64,000 bases of DNA, taken from assembly GCA_964626205.1 (NCBI GenBank), contig CAZVED010000003.1:62001-126000 (forward strand), written 5' to 3'. Source of the stretch: CAZVED01 sp964626205. GTDB lineage: Bacteria > Patescibacteriota > Patescibacteriia > SG8-24. The notes beneath the pieces were generated by a model. The model was given only the letters and a program-made list of their open reading frames with translations. It did no database searches and was not told where the DNA came from. This document shows, one piece after another, positions 7,135 to 16,256 of this stretch (the first letter of the stretch is position 1; every line of letters begins with the position of its first letter). Made by a program: the position numbers and the translations under genes.

Positions 7135-8268
7135 ATGTCCGAAAGGAAATTCATCATGGGTAACGACGTGCTCACGCGCGCGGCGCGGGCCGCAGGCGCG
7201 CGGGTGATGTACGGCTACCCCATCACGCCGACGACGGAGATTCTCCAGAACTGGTCCAAGGACGCTTGTTCGGAACAGGGGAAGAAGGACGGCATCATTT
7301 TCTTGCAGACCGAGGACGAAATCAGCGCGAGCTTCATGCTCATCGGTGGCGTGCTCGCGGGTGCGAAAGCGTTCACGGCGACGGGTGGCCCGGGTCACGT
7401 GCTGATGCAGGACGCGTTCTCCATGGCCGAAGCCATGCGACTTCCGGTCGTGGCGTATCTCATGCAGCGTGGTGGTCCATCCACATCGACGGTGGTGTAC
7501 TCGCAGTCCGAAGTGAACCTCGCGTGTTTCGGTGGCAATGGCAACGGGTATCGCATCGTCTACTCACCGTCCAATCTTCAGGATCTGTACGACTACGGCA
7601 TCAAGGTCTTCAATGTCGCGTGGAAGTACCGTTTCCCGACGTTCCTGTTAGGTGATGGGTACCTCGCGAAGATGCTCTCGGACGTGGAGCTCTACGACCC
7701 AGCCGAGCGTGGCATCGTCATGGAGCCGACCGAAGCGTACATGAACGAGAAGAAGCGCGTTCGTCCGCTGAGCGAAGTCGTCCCTGCGCCGGAACTCGAC
7801 ATTCGTTACGGCGAGGACGGCACGGAGTACGCCTGCTTCCGTAACTGCCTCAACCAAGAAGAAGAGACGCTCGAAGTGAACGACCATATCCGCAAGGCAT
7901 GGGACGCGGTCGCATCCGAGATCGAGGAGCATGAGGTCTATGGCGACGAGTCTGCCGAGACGCTCATCATCGCGCACGGCATCGTGGCGTCTGCTGCAAA
8001 GGCCGCCATTGAGACGCTCAAGGAGCAAGGAATTAATGCGCGCTTGTTCCGCCCGATCACGCTACGACCTTTCCCGGAAACGGCGCTTCGCGCGGCCGCG
8101 AAGAAAGCCAAGCGCATCATCGTCACGGAATCGGCTATCAACCAGCTGACGCGTTTCGTGAAAGAGACGCTCTACGGTACGTGCAAGGTGAAGATCGAAG
8201 TCTATGAGCGTCCGTCCATCGGCATCGTGCCGCAAGAGATTGTGGATGTCGTAAAGAACGGCCTATGA
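7135..8268 (+). CDS. 2-oxoacid:ferredoxin oxidoreductase, alpha subunit
   Basis: 377 residues. GYPITPTTEILQNW near residues 24-37 is the family signature of the alpha subunit pyrimidine-binding domain, followed by TATGGPGHVLMQDA (about 82-95) and a C-terminal transketolase-like domain ending in VKNGL. With the next three genes it forms a four-part enzyme that oxidatively decarboxylates a 2-oxoacid to acyl-CoA and reduces ferredoxin. Subunit architecture (separate alpha, beta, gamma and ferredoxin-like) fits the KorAB/VorAB/PorABCD group; pyruvate is likely from the downstream PduL-AckA but is inferred. It overlaps the beta gene by 4 bp. Confidence 0.9.
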   Translation: MSERKFIMGNDVLTRAARAAGARVMYGYPITPTTEILQNWSKDACSEQGKKDGIIFLQTEDEISASFMLIGGVLAGAKAFTATGGPGHVLMQDAFSMAEAMRLPVVAYLMQRGGPSTSTVVYSQSEVNLACFGGNGNGYRIVYSPSNLQDLYDYGIKVFNVAWKYRFPTFLLGDGYLAKMLSDVELYDPAERGIVMEPTEAYMNEKKRVRPLSEVVPAPELDIRYGEDGTEYACFRNCLNQEEETLEVNDHIRKAWDAVASEIEEHEVYGDESAETLIIAHGIVASAAKAAIETLKEQGINARLFRPITLRPFPETALRAAAKKAKRIIVTESAINQLTRFVKETLYGTCKVKIEVYERPSIGIVPQEIVDVVKNGL

Positions 8269-8984
8269 GCACCATCAAGAGCGCATTTCCCGCCTGCGTG
8301 CGGATCGAATCGAAGCCGCACCTGTTCTGCCCCGGTTGTGGCCACCCCGAAGTGCTGAAAGCGCTCGGTTTCGCGATTGACGAGCTCGGTATCCAGAAGG
8401 ACATCGCCTTTGGCATCGACATCGGCTGCTCGTTGCTCGCCTGGGATTATTTCAACATCGACACCATCGAGACGCATCACGGACGCACCATCCCGACGAT
8501 GTGCGGCCTGCAGCGCGCCAACCCGGCCGCGACAGCCATCGCGTACGTCGGCGATGGTGGTGGCTACGCCATCGGTGGCGGTCACCTTTTGAACGCTGCG
8601 ATTCGCGACGAGAACATTCTCATTATCGTGGTGAACAACGCGGTGTACGCCATGACCGGCGGACAGGAATCGCCGACTACGCTGCCGGGCATGAAGGTTT
8701 CCACGGCTCCATGCGGCGCGGACGAGCATTATATGCGCGGGCCGGACCTCATCCGCAAGGTAAATCCGACGGCTTTCGTGGCGCGCGGTATCACATCGCG
8801 GCAATTGGAGCTGCGCGCACTCATCAAGGATGCGTTGGAGCACGTGCGTGCCAACAAGGGCATGGCGTTCTTGGAGGTGTTGTCGCCGTGCACGCTGAAT
8901 TGGGGGACCATGGACCGCCCGGACAAGACCTTCGAGTTCCTCGAGAAGACGATGGCGGAGAAGTATCCCATCAAGCGGTACTAG
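8265..8984 (+). CDS. 2-oxoacid:ferredoxin oxidoreductase, beta (TPP-binding) subunit
   Basis: 239 residues. LFCPGCGHPEVLKAL near the N-terminus and the thiamine pyrophosphate/Mg binding stretch YVGDGGGYAIGGG...NNAVYAMTGGQ (about 97-134, GDG to NN) define the beta subunit. It carries the catalytic TPP site. The start overlaps the alpha stop (ATGA), and the gamma gene follows after 2 bp. Confidence 0.92.
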   Translation: MSTIKSAFPACVRIESKPHLFCPGCGHPEVLKALGFAIDELGIQKDIAFGIDIGCSLLAWDYFNIDTIETHHGRTIPTMCGLQRANPAATAIAYVGDGGGYAIGGGHLLNAAIRDENILIIVVNNAVYAMTGGQESPTTLPGMKVSTAPCGADEHYMRGPDLIRKVNPTAFVARGITSRQLELRALIKDALEHVRANKGMAFLEVLSPCTLNWGTMDRPDKTFEFLEKTMAEKYPIKRY

Positions 8985-8986
8985 GT

Positions 8987-9538
8987 ATGAGCACCACACA
9001 CATCATCGTTTGCGGGGAGGGCGGGCAAGGCGCCTTGTCCATCGCGAAGATCATTGGGGAGGCCGCCTGGCTGCAAGGGATTCCAGCCGTCACGGTTCCG
9101 TATTTCAGCACCGAGAAACGGGGAGGAACGTCTATGGCGTTCGTCACGGTCAGCGACAAGCCGATTCTCTACCCGAAGTTCCAGAAGGCCGAGTTGTGGG
9201 TCGTACTTTCGCAGCGCTCCATCGATCGCATCTACGACTACCTGCATGAGGATTCCATCGTCATCGTGAACAGCACGCTCGTGAAGGATGTCTCGCGTAT
9301 CGCGCAGTGGAAGCCGATTGGCGTCCCGGCGACGGAGATTGCCAAGGTGCAGCTCAAGAAGCCACGCACGTTCAATATGGTCATCATGGGTGCGATGCTC
9401 CGACATATCCCCGGCTTGGACCGCCAGTCTTTCGACAAGGCGCTCGAGATGACGTTCGGCAAGAAATACGAGAAGGACGCGAGCCTGCGTGAACTGAACA
9501 AGCAAGCGTTCGACATCGGTCATGAACTCGCGCAGTAA
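8987..9538 (+). CDS. 2-oxoacid:ferredoxin oxidoreductase, gamma subunit
   Basis: 183 residues. Begins with the gamma-domain signature IIVCGEGGQGALSIAKIIGEAA and contains PYFSTEKRGGTSMAFVTVSD, matching the 'YGPEARGG' region of the family. It binds CoA in the complex. Start ATG 8987 was chosen because the longer frame would run inside the beta gene. Tightly packed between beta and ferredoxin-like genes. Confidence 0.88.
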   Translation: MSTTHIIVCGEGGQGALSIAKIIGEAAWLQGIPAVTVPYFSTEKRGGTSMAFVTVSDKPILYPKFQKAELWVVLSQRSIDRIYDYLHEDSIVIVNSTLVKDVSRIAQWKPIGVPATEIAKVQLKKPRTFNMVIMGAMLRHIPGLDRQSFDKALEMTFGKKYEKDASLRELNKQAFDIGHELAQ

Positions 9539-9542
9539 ACCT

Positions 9543-10034
9543 ATGGACGCAAACAAGAAACCCGCCCTTCGCGACATGACCCGCTTCAAGCCGAAGGCCG
9601 TCGAGACCTCCAAGATCCGCGCCACGCGCTTCACCGACCTCTGCAAGTCGTGCGGTTCGTGCATCATGAAGTGCCCGGTGAACGCCATCTCTTGGCACGA
9701 ATCCGAGCTTGGCCAGTTGGGCGAGCCGGCCATCTTTATCGATCTCGACAAGTGCATCGGCTGCGAGACCTGCGAACGTGCGTGCCCGGACCATGCCATC
9801 GAGATCACCAACAAGCGCCTCGAATCCGCGCGGTTCACGACGGGCATTCTCGGCATGGTGGTGCGCTCCAACGCCTGGGTCATTGAACGCGCGGTGACGA
9901 CGTTCCGCGCTGGCGAGGAGCGGCTCAAGCAAATTGGAAAGTCCGATGACAAGACGCTTATTTGTCGGCTCATGCGCTTCTTCCTTCGTTATACCAAAGA
10001 ACCGATTCGCGACGTGGATTTCACTCGTGAGTAA
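9543..10034 (+). CDS. 2x[4Fe-4S] ferredoxin-like subunit of the oxidoreductase
   Basis: 163 residues. Two classical cluster motifs are visible: CKSCGSCIMKCP (about 34-45) and CIGCETCERACP (about 72-83). A C-terminal extension of about 70 residues carries no Cys cluster and is rich in basic and aromatic residues, longer than a usual PorD. It probably relays electrons from TPP to free ferredoxin. It follows gamma by 4 bp. Confidence 0.88.
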   Translation: MDANKKPALRDMTRFKPKAVETSKIRATRFTDLCKSCGSCIMKCPVNAISWHESELGQLGEPAIFIDLDKCIGCETCERACPDHAIEITNKRLESARFTTGILGMVVRSNAWVIERAVTTFRAGEERLKQIGKSDDKTLICRLMRFFLRYTKEPIRDVDFTRE

Positions 10035-10046
10035 CCATTGCTGACT

Positions 10047-10676
10047 ATGCAATTCCCCAACGACGCCATGCTGCCAGTGGAAGTGTCTGCACGGCACATT
10101 CACCTTTCCCAGGAACACCAGGACATCCTTTTCGGCGTTGGCTACCAGATGACGATCAAGAAAGAACTTTCCCAGACAGGGCAGTGGGCCGCAGAAGAGC
10201 GTGTTACCGTGAAAGGTCCGAAGGGCGAGGTGAAGTGCACCGTGCTCGGTCCATGCCGGCCGAAGACGCAGGTTGAGTTCGCCTGGAGCGACGGTTTCGC
10301 GACGGGCATCACGGTGCCGGTGCGTGAATCTGGGCACCATGAAGGTACGCCGGGCTGCACGGTCGTAGGTCCGGCAGGAACGTTGGAACTGACGCAAGGC
10401 GTCATCAACCCGCAACGGCATTTGCACATCGGCGACACGGAGGCTGCCACATGGGGGCTGCAGAAGAACGACGTCATCTCCATCCGAGTCGACGGCGGGC
10501 AATCTGTCACGTTCCATGATGCCATTGTGCGCGTGCATCCGACCTTCCGCGCGAATATCCATCTCGATACCGACGAGGGCAACGCCTGTGCGTTGCCGAT
10601 GAAAGGCATGAAAGCAAAGCTCGTGAAGGTCACGCGGAACGGCGAGGTCATTCATCAAGATAACGACGCAGTATGA
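10047..10676 (+). CDS. pduL: phosphate acyltransferase PduL
   Basis: 209 residues. Both halves of the PduL double beta-barrel are seen: VEVSARHIHLSQEH near the N-terminus, and NPQRHLHIGDTEA plus HPTFRANIHLDTDEGNAC further on, with the His clusters that bind the metal. PduL makes acetyl-phosphate from acetyl-CoA, an unrelated replacement of Pta. ATG 10047 is preferred over an in-frame TTG at 10038. Its stop overlaps the ackA start (ATGA). No encapsulation peptide of microcompartment PduL is evident. Confidence 0.9.
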   Translation: MQFPNDAMLPVEVSARHIHLSQEHQDILFGVGYQMTIKKELSQTGQWAAEERVTVKGPKGEVKCTVLGPCRPKTQVEFAWSDGFATGITVPVRESGHHEGTPGCTVVGPAGTLELTQGVINPQRHLHIGDTEAATWGLQKNDVISIRVDGGQSVTFHDAIVRVHPTFRANIHLDTDEGNACALPMKGMKAKLVKVTRNGEVIHQDNDAV

Positions 10677-11827
10677 TTCTCGTCATCAACTCTGGAAGCT
10701 CCAGCCTCAAATTTAAGCTCTACGCGAAGGATTTCCGCATCCTGCTTTCGGGCATCGTGGAACGCATCGGTCTCAAACAGCCGTTCCTTCGCTACGCGTT
10801 CGAGGGCGGCAATGAGCGCGATGAATCGTTCACGTCGGTGCCGGACCATGTCGCAGCATTGCGACATGTCTTCGATGTCGTTGAGCAGGGTGGTTTCGAC
10901 AAGGCCGATATCAGTGTCGTCGGTCATCGCGTAGTGCACGGCGGCGAGGAGTTCACGGAGCCGACCATCATCACTTCGAAGAATATCGCAAAACTGGAGG
11001 CGTACTCCAAGCTCGCGCCGTTGCACAATCCGTCGAACCTTGCGGGTATCCGTTCATGTATGAAGCTGTTGCCGCTTGCGAAGAACGTCGCGGTGTTCGA
11101 TACGGCTTTCTACAAGACAATCCCGGCTTACGCGTATCTCTACTCGCTGCCGTGGGACTATTACAAGAAGCACAAGATCCGGAAGTACGGCTTCCATGGC
11201 ATCTCGCATCGGTACGTTTCTGAGCAGGCGGCGAAGCAGCTTAAGAAACCGCTCTCAACGTTGAGGCTCGTTACCTGCCATCTCGGCAGCGGCGCTTCGG
11301 TGACGGCTGTGCAGCACGGCAAGGCGATCGATACGAGTATGGGGTTCACGCCGCTCGAAGGGCTCACGATGTCCACGCGCTGCGGCGATATTGATGCCGC
11401 TATCCCGCTCTATCTCATTCGCGAGCTTGGCATGACAGCGGATGAAGTCGATGTTGAGCTCAATACTAAGTCCGGCCTCCTCGGCATCAGCGGCTACAAG
11501 GACTTGCGCGACGTCATGGCTGCCGCCGGCATCCGTATCCCGGGCTACCAGCTGAAGGGGAAGGTCTCGGCGGAAGCACGTAAGCGCGCCGGCCTTGCCA
11601 TCGATATTTTCGCCTACGACGTCGCGCGGTACATCGCGCAGTTCGCCGGGCTCATGGGTGGCGTGGATGCGGTCGTCTTCACGGCCGGCATCGGTGAGCG
11701 GAGCGAGTTCATCCGGAAAGCCGTCATGGCCATGGTTCCGCTGCCACCGAAGGTGAAGGTCCTCGTAGTACCGACCGACGAAGAGGGGATGATCGCGCGG
11801 GACACGGTATCCGTAACCAAGAAATGA
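10673..11827 (+). CDS. ackA: acetate kinase
   Basis: 384 residues. Family landmarks are NSGSSSLKFKLY at the N-terminus, GHRVVHGGEEF (about 84-94), CHLGSGASV (about 202-210), and FTAGIGERSEFIRK (about 334-347) of the ASKHA ATP fold. Converts acetyl-phosphate and ADP into acetate and ATP. Last gene of the operon begun at 7135, so the operon provides substrate-level ATP and reduced ferredoxin from a 2-oxoacid. A terminator follows at once. Confidence 0.95.
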   Translation: MILVINSGSSSLKFKLYAKDFRILLSGIVERIGLKQPFLRYAFEGGNERDESFTSVPDHVAALRHVFDVVEQGGFDKADISVVGHRVVHGGEEFTEPTIITSKNIAKLEAYSKLAPLHNPSNLAGIRSCMKLLPLAKNVAVFDTAFYKTIPAYAYLYSLPWDYYKKHKIRKYGFHGISHRYVSEQAAKQLKKPLSTLRLVTCHLGSGASVTAVQHGKAIDTSMGFTPLEGLTMSTRCGDIDAAIPLYLIRELGMTADEVDVELNTKSGLLGISGYKDLRDVMAAAGIRIPGYQLKGKVSAEARKRAGLAIDIFAYDVARYIAQFAGLMGGVDAVVFTAGIGERSEFIRKAVMAMVPLPPKVKVLVVPTDEEGMIARDTVSVTKK

Positions 11828-11833
11828 ACGACG

Positions 11834-11859
11834 AAGCCCGTTGACAGACGGGCTTTTTC
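11834..11859 (+). terminator. terminator of the oxidoreductase-pduL-ackA operon
   Basis: AAGCCCGT pairs with ACGGGCTT around a short loop, followed by a T run. Confidence 0.88.
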
Positions 11860-11897
11860 GTGGTTGGATAGCGCGGCTCAGAGAAGGAGGTTCCGTA

Positions 11898-12398
11898 ATG
11901 TTCAAACTCGAGACGGTGGCGACGAAGGCTAAGGACTTCATCCTTGCGGCGGTCCGCGCGATGTCGGATGACGAACGGCGGCAGCTCGCACTGAAGATCA
12001 TCGACAAGGGCTACGGATGGGTCGTGGCGCACAACCTGACGCTGTTCAAGGGTCTCGGCTTGGGGGTCGCGAGCGCGCTCATCGCCGAACGCAAGAATCA
12101 TGCCGGGCAGGTGCTCCGAGGTCTCGCCGCGTTCGGCCTCTCAGAGGACGAGAAGCGATGGCTCATGTACTACTGCGTCGAGCAGGGCCAGGCATGGGCG
12201 GTGCAGGAAGCGGTGCGTGAGCTCCCGCTCGACTCCGGCTTCGCGCGGCACCTCATCGCCAACGGTTGTGAGCGCTTCGTCGGTGAGCACCTCGCTCTGT
12301 TCAAGGGCTACACGGAGACCCAGTTCCACGAGGATCGGTTCGCGTGGCAAGCAAGCTTCGACTTGCGGCGCGCGCCGGGACATCGGTACAAGGCTTGA
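11898..12398 (+). CDS. hypothetical soluble helical protein
   Basis: 166 residues, no signal peptide or membrane segment. The start ATG 11898 is fixed by AAGGAGG at 11884-11890 (7 nt spacing). The protein is Leu/Ala/Lys rich and looks mostly helical. A weak internal similarity (LTLFKGLGLG and LALFKGYTET) suggests an internal helical repeat. It is a monocistronic unit bounded by two terminators. No family recognised. Confidence 0.7.
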   Translation: MFKLETVATKAKDFILAAVRAMSDDERRQLALKIIDKGYGWVVAHNLTLFKGLGLGVASALIAERKNHAGQVLRGLAAFGLSEDEKRWLMYYCVEQGQAWAVQEAVRELPLDSGFARHLIANGCERFVGEHLALFKGYTETQFHEDRFAWQASFDLRRAPGHRYKA

Positions 12399-12402
12399 GT
12401 GG

Positions 12403-12430
12403 AGACCCTGCATCATGCAGGGTCTTTTTT
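12403..12430 (+). terminator. strong intrinsic terminator
   Basis: Perfect 10-bp stem AGACCCTGCA / TGCAGGGTCT with a 3-nt loop and six T. Confidence 0.92.
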
Positions 12431-12443
12431 CGTCCATTTTCCC

Positions 12444-12472
12444 TTGCCTCTTCCTCTTATTTGAGGTAGGCT
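12444..12472 (+). promoter_or_regulatory. promoter of murJ-lepA
   Basis: TTGCCT (12444-12449), 17 nt, TAGGCT (12467-12472). The leader holds a 7-bp hairpin (CCGGTCG/CGACCGG, 12482-12498) before ATG 12514. Confidence 0.6.
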
Positions 12473-12513
12473 CCATCCGTTCCGGTCGCTTCGACCGGCC
12501 TCTTCATATCCTC

Positions 12514-14154
12514 ATGCTCAAGCGGTTCTGGGACATGACGAAGACCTCCGTCGGCGGCGCGGCCGTGCTCTTGGGTATCGCATCCCTCATGAGTCGCCTT
12601 GCTGGCATTCTCCGCGACCGACTCCTATCTTCGACGTTCGGCGCCGGTGCAGAGCTCGACGTGTACTATGCAGCGTTCCGCATCCCGGATCTTGTCTACG
12701 GCATGGTCATCGGCGGTATCGTCACGGCAGGATTCATCCCGGTCTTCACGCGGTATCTGGGAGAGCATGCGAATCCGGAGACGGGCGTGGGCGAAGGAGC
12801 CTCGCGTCTCGCTGACGCGCTGCTGTCGATTCTCGGCGTTGTGCTCGTCGTCGGCGCACTGATCGGTGTCGTCGCAGCACCATGGTTCGTGCCAATCATC
12901 ACGCCAGGGTTCGACCCTGAACAGATGGAGCTGGCAGTCGCTCTCACGCGCGTGATGCTTCTCAATCCGATTTTTCTCGGACTTTCCAACGTTTACGGTG
13001 GTATCTTGCAGACCAAACGTCGATTCCTCATCTTCGCGTTCGCGCCGGTGCTCTACAACCTTGGCGCCATACTCGGTACCGCATTCCTCGCCCCGTCCAT
13101 CGGCGCTCTCGGATCCGTCATCGGTGTTACCTCTGGTGCATTTCTCCACCTTGTCGCGCAGGTTCTCGAATGTCGCGCTGGCGGGTATCGATTCCGTTTC
13201 ATCTGGGACCCGATGCATGAAGGTATCCGGCAGATCGCCCGTCTCTCCTTGCCACGTTTCGCAAGCCTCGGGGCCGCGCAGATGAATCACCTTGTCATCA
13301 CGGGCATCGCCTCAACGCTCGGGGCGGGCAGCATCGCGGTCTTCACGCTTGCGACGAACCTCCAGCTGTTCCCGATCGGTATTGTCGGCGTCTCCTTTGC
13401 GGTCGCTGCGTTCCCGCTCATTTCCGAGCTTGCTGCGAAAGGGAAGACAGCAGAGTTCGTTGCTGCAATCGCGCGAACGACAAAGCACATCCTGTTCCTC
13501 ATTATCCCGGCCACGGTGCTCATGTTGCTCCTACGCGCGCAAATCGTGCGTATCGTGCTCGGTGCCGGTCGGTTCGGTTGGGCGGACACCATCGCGACGG
13601 CCGACGCGCTCGCATTCTTCTCGCTCTCCCTTTTCTCGCAGGCGCTCTGGCCGCTCATCGCACGCGCATGCTTCGCGGTAGAGGATGCGCTCGGACCATT
13701 GTACGCAGTACTTGCCGGTATCGCCGTTGAGCGTACAGTTGCGTGGATGCTCGTAGTGAAAGGAATGGGAACACCCGGTCTCGCGCTCGCCTCATCCATT
13801 GGCAGCATCGTGACCATTGCCTGGCTCTGGTTCGCGCTGCGGAGTCGCGTTGGCTCGCTAGAGGAGTCATCCATCCTGAAGTCGGTTGCTATTACGACTG
13901 GTGCCGCGCTCGTCATGGCCGTTGTCGTACAGCTCACGAAGGGCGCCATTGGCGACGCACTCGGCACGACGACGTTCCTCCGCATTTTCGCGCAAGGCAT
14001 CGGTGCTGGTCTTGCAGGGACGCTCGCATTCTTTGCGACCGCGTATGCGCTGGGAAGCGGCGAAGTCCGCAGCATCATGGCCATGTATACACGACGTTTT
14101 GCGACCGTACCGACACCGGGTATCCGGCAGGAGGACGGCCATATCGCACCCTGA
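12514..14154 (+). CDS. murJ: lipid II flippase MurJ
   Basis: 546 residues, a little longer than most MurJ. About 14 hydrophobic segments in the MOP superfamily pattern. The N-terminus has LLGIASLMSRLAGILRDRLLSSTFGAGAELDVYYAAFRIPD, i.e. the MurJ signature with the conserved Arg pair and 'AFRIPD'. MurJ flips the peptidoglycan precursor lipid II across the membrane. Start ATG 12514 lies after a promoter; upstream in-frame codons belong to the preceding terminator. Followed by lepA after 7 bp. Confidence 0.9.
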   Translation: MLKRFWDMTKTSVGGAAVLLGIASLMSRLAGILRDRLLSSTFGAGAELDVYYAAFRIPDLVYGMVIGGIVTAGFIPVFTRYLGEHANPETGVGEGASRLADALLSILGVVLVVGALIGVVAAPWFVPIITPGFDPEQMELAVALTRVMLLNPIFLGLSNVYGGILQTKRRFLIFAFAPVLYNLGAILGTAFLAPSIGALGSVIGVTSGAFLHLVAQVLECRAGGYRFRFIWDPMHEGIRQIARLSLPRFASLGAAQMNHLVITGIASTLGAGSIAVFTLATNLQLFPIGIVGVSFAVAAFPLISELAAKGKTAEFVAAIARTTKHILFLIIPATVLMLLLRAQIVRIVLGAGRFGWADTIATADALAFFSLSLFSQALWPLIARACFAVEDALGPLYAVLAGIAVERTVAWMLVVKGMGTPGLALASSIGSIVTIAWLWFALRSRVGSLEESSILKSVAITTGAALVMAVVVQLTKGAIGDALGTTTFLRIFAQGIGAGLAGTLAFFATAYALGSGEVRSIMAMYTRRFATVPTPGIRQEDGHIAP

Positions 14155-14161
14155 CACCTCT

Positions 14162-15979
14162 ATGGAGCTCAAGAATATCCGTAATTTCTGCATCATCGCG
14201 CATATCGACCACGGCAAGTCCACACTGGCCGATCGTCTTTTGGAGCATACGGGAACGGTTACGAAGCGCGAAATGAAGGATCAGCTGCTCGATCAGATGG
14301 ACTTGGAGCGCGAGCGTGGCATCACCATCAAACTGACGCCGGTACGCATGCGGCACACGGCGAAGGACGGTGCGTCGTACATGCTGAATCTCATCGACAC
14401 ACCGGGGCACATCGACTTCACCTACGAAGTGTCGCGCTCGCTTGCGGCCGTCGAAGGCGCCATCCTGCTTGTTGACGCCACGCAAGGCGTCCAGGCACAG
14501 ACCATCGGCAACCTCTACCTCGCGATGGATCAGGACATCACCATCATTCCGGTGGTGAATAAGATCGACATGCCGGCTGCAGAGCCGGAGAAGGTCCGCG
14601 ACGAGATTGTGCATCTCTTAGGCTGCGCGCCGGAGGATGTGCTGTACGTCTCTGGAAAGACCGGCCAAGGCGTCGATGCGCTGTTGGAAGCCGTCATTGC
14701 GCGCATTGCGCCGCCGGAAGGAAACCCTGAAGGTTCGCTTCGCGCACTCGTTTTCGATTCCATGTACGACACGTATAAAGGCGTCGTCGCGTACGTGCGT
14801 GTCATCGACGGGCATATCGAGAAGGGTAAAGACGTCCGGCTCGCCAGCGGCGGTGTCGAGTCCGAAACGCTCGACGTCGGATTTTTCTCGCCGAAGTACG
14901 TGGGGTCGCCGGATCTCAAAGCCGGCGAGATCGGCTACATCGTCACGGGGCTCAAGGACATCGAGTCCTGCCGTGTTGGCGACACCATCACCGTGCCGGA
15001 TTTTCAGGCGCGCGGCGTCGTGCCACTCGATGGCTACAAGGAAATCACGCCGATGGTCTTCGCGGGTATCTACCCGCAGGAAGGCGACGAGTACGACAAG
15101 CTCCGCGAGGCGATGCTGAAGATGAAGCTGTCGGACGCGGCACTGACATTCGATCCGGAACATCAGGTCGCGCTCGGATTCGGATTCCGTTGCGGCCTTC
15201 TCGGATTGCTGCACCTTGAGATTCTCCAAGAGCGCCTGCGCCGCGAGCATAACATCGAGGTCATCGTCACGGCGCCTTCTGTGGCGTATCAGGTCGAGAA
15301 GACCGACGGTTCGAAACTTATCGTGAAGTCCGCGCTCAACTTGCCCGACCCCACGCATATCGAGGAAGTCACCGAACCGTGGGTGAAGCTCGACATCATC
15401 ACGCCGAAGCAGCATATCGGCGCGGTCATGGCGTTCGTGCAGGACCGCCGTGGCGTGTACCAGACCACGGAGTATCTCACGGCAGACACCGAAGGGGCAG
15501 CGCGTGCCATTCTGCACTACGAGATCGCTCTCGCACCTATCCTCGTGGACTTCTATGACAAGCTGAAGAGTGTCACGTCCGGCTACGCGTCGATGAATTA
15601 CGAGATCATCGGGTATCGGCCGGCGAATGTCGTACGCATGGACATCCTTGTCGCCGACGACGCAGTGGACGCGCTTTCCTCCATCGTCTATCGTGAGGAT
15701 GCAGAGCGTGAAGGTCGCAAGATCTGCAAGACGCTCATCGAGTCGCTTCCGCGGCAGCAGTTCGCGGTGAAGGTGCAAGCCATGGTCGGCGGTACCATCG
15801 TCGCTTCCGAGCGCCTCTCTGCGTTCCGTAAAGATGTCACCGGCGGCCTCTACGGCGGCGACTGGACACGTAAGATGAAGCTCCTCGAGAAACAGAAGAA
15901 GGGAAAGAAACGCATGGCGAAGACCGGTAAGGTCGAGATTCCGCCCGATGCGTTCATGGCCGTGCTCAAGAAAAAATAA
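14162..15979 (+). CDS. lepA: elongation factor 4 (LepA)
   Basis: 605 residues, the normal EF4 length. G1 AHIDHGKSTLADRLLEHTG, the switch ERERGITIK, G3 DTPGH, G4 NKID, and the EF4-specific C-terminal domain ending in KMLEKQ..GKKRM. Interaction region residues of domains IV and V (GYRPANVVRMDILV) are present. A ribosomal back-translocase/biogenesis GTPase. The start at 14162 lies 7 bp after murJ without a clear ribosome binding site, so expression is probably coupled. Confidence 0.96.
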   Translation: MELKNIRNFCIIAHIDHGKSTLADRLLEHTGTVTKREMKDQLLDQMDLERERGITIKLTPVRMRHTAKDGASYMLNLIDTPGHIDFTYEVSRSLAAVEGAILLVDATQGVQAQTIGNLYLAMDQDITIIPVVNKIDMPAAEPEKVRDEIVHLLGCAPEDVLYVSGKTGQGVDALLEAVIARIAPPEGNPEGSLRALVFDSMYDTYKGVVAYVRVIDGHIEKGKDVRLASGGVESETLDVGFFSPKYVGSPDLKAGEIGYIVTGLKDIESCRVGDTITVPDFQARGVVPLDGYKEITPMVFAGIYPQEGDEYDKLREAMLKMKLSDAALTFDPEHQVALGFGFRCGLLGLLHLEILQERLRREHNIEVIVTAPSVAYQVEKTDGSKLIVKSALNLPDPTHIEEVTEPWVKLDIITPKQHIGAVMAFVQDRRGVYQTTEYLTADTEGAARAILHYEIALAPILVDFYDKLKSVTSGYASMNYEIIGYRPANVVRMDILVADDAVDALSSIVYREDAEREGRKICKTLIESLPRQQFAVKVQAMVGGTIVASERLSAFRKDVTGGLYGGDWTRKMKLLEKQKKGKKRMAKTGKVEIPPDAFMAVLKKK

Positions 15980-15992
15980 CCACTGTCTCGCT

Positions 15993-16142
15993 ATGCCGAA
16001 ACTCTTCGGATCCTCCACTCGCTTCCGTCGTCGCCAGGTCCGCAAGGTCGTTTGGATTGTCATCTCCGGATTCGCGACACTCGCGCTCGTCGCGACGACC
16101 ATTGCGCCGAATCTCGTCGTGATGGGCGGACCGCAGGCCTAA
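15993..16142 (+). CDS. small single-pass membrane protein
   Basis: 49 residues. A basic N-terminus (STRFRRRQVRKVV) followed by one membrane helix and a short tail ending GGPQA, oriented with the N-terminus inside by the positive-inside rule. It sits 13 bp after lepA and just before a terminator, which supports it as a real co-transcribed gene. ATG 15993 is chosen; an upstream frame start lies inside lepA. No family recognised. Confidence 0.6.
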   Translation: MPKLFGSSTRFRRRQVRKVVWIVISGFATLALVATTIAPNLVVMGGPQA

Positions 16143-16154
16143 GCGAAAAAACAG

Positions 16155-16175
16155 CCGGGCAATGAGCCCGGTTTT
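16155..16175 (+). terminator. terminator of murJ-lepA unit
   Basis: CCGGGC / GCCCGG stem with AATGA loop and a TTTT run. Confidence 0.75.
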
Positions 16176-16256
16176 CGTTATCCCCATTCCGTATTTGCCC
16201 GAATCGCCGTACACTGGCACCACTACCGTCTCGGTTTCCTATCACCCCGCCATCCC

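Noticed and set aside
9384..10658. Minus-strand ORF (424 codons) opposite ferredoxin and pduL
   Set aside because: Crosses several well-supported genes on the plus strand; no recognisable domain.
14618..16102. Long minus-strand ORF (494 codons) opposite lepA
   Set aside because: It is the shadow of lepA. The opposite frame encodes a complete EF4, and the shadow has no family motif and is rich in Arg/His/Asp as expected from GC-biased antisense.
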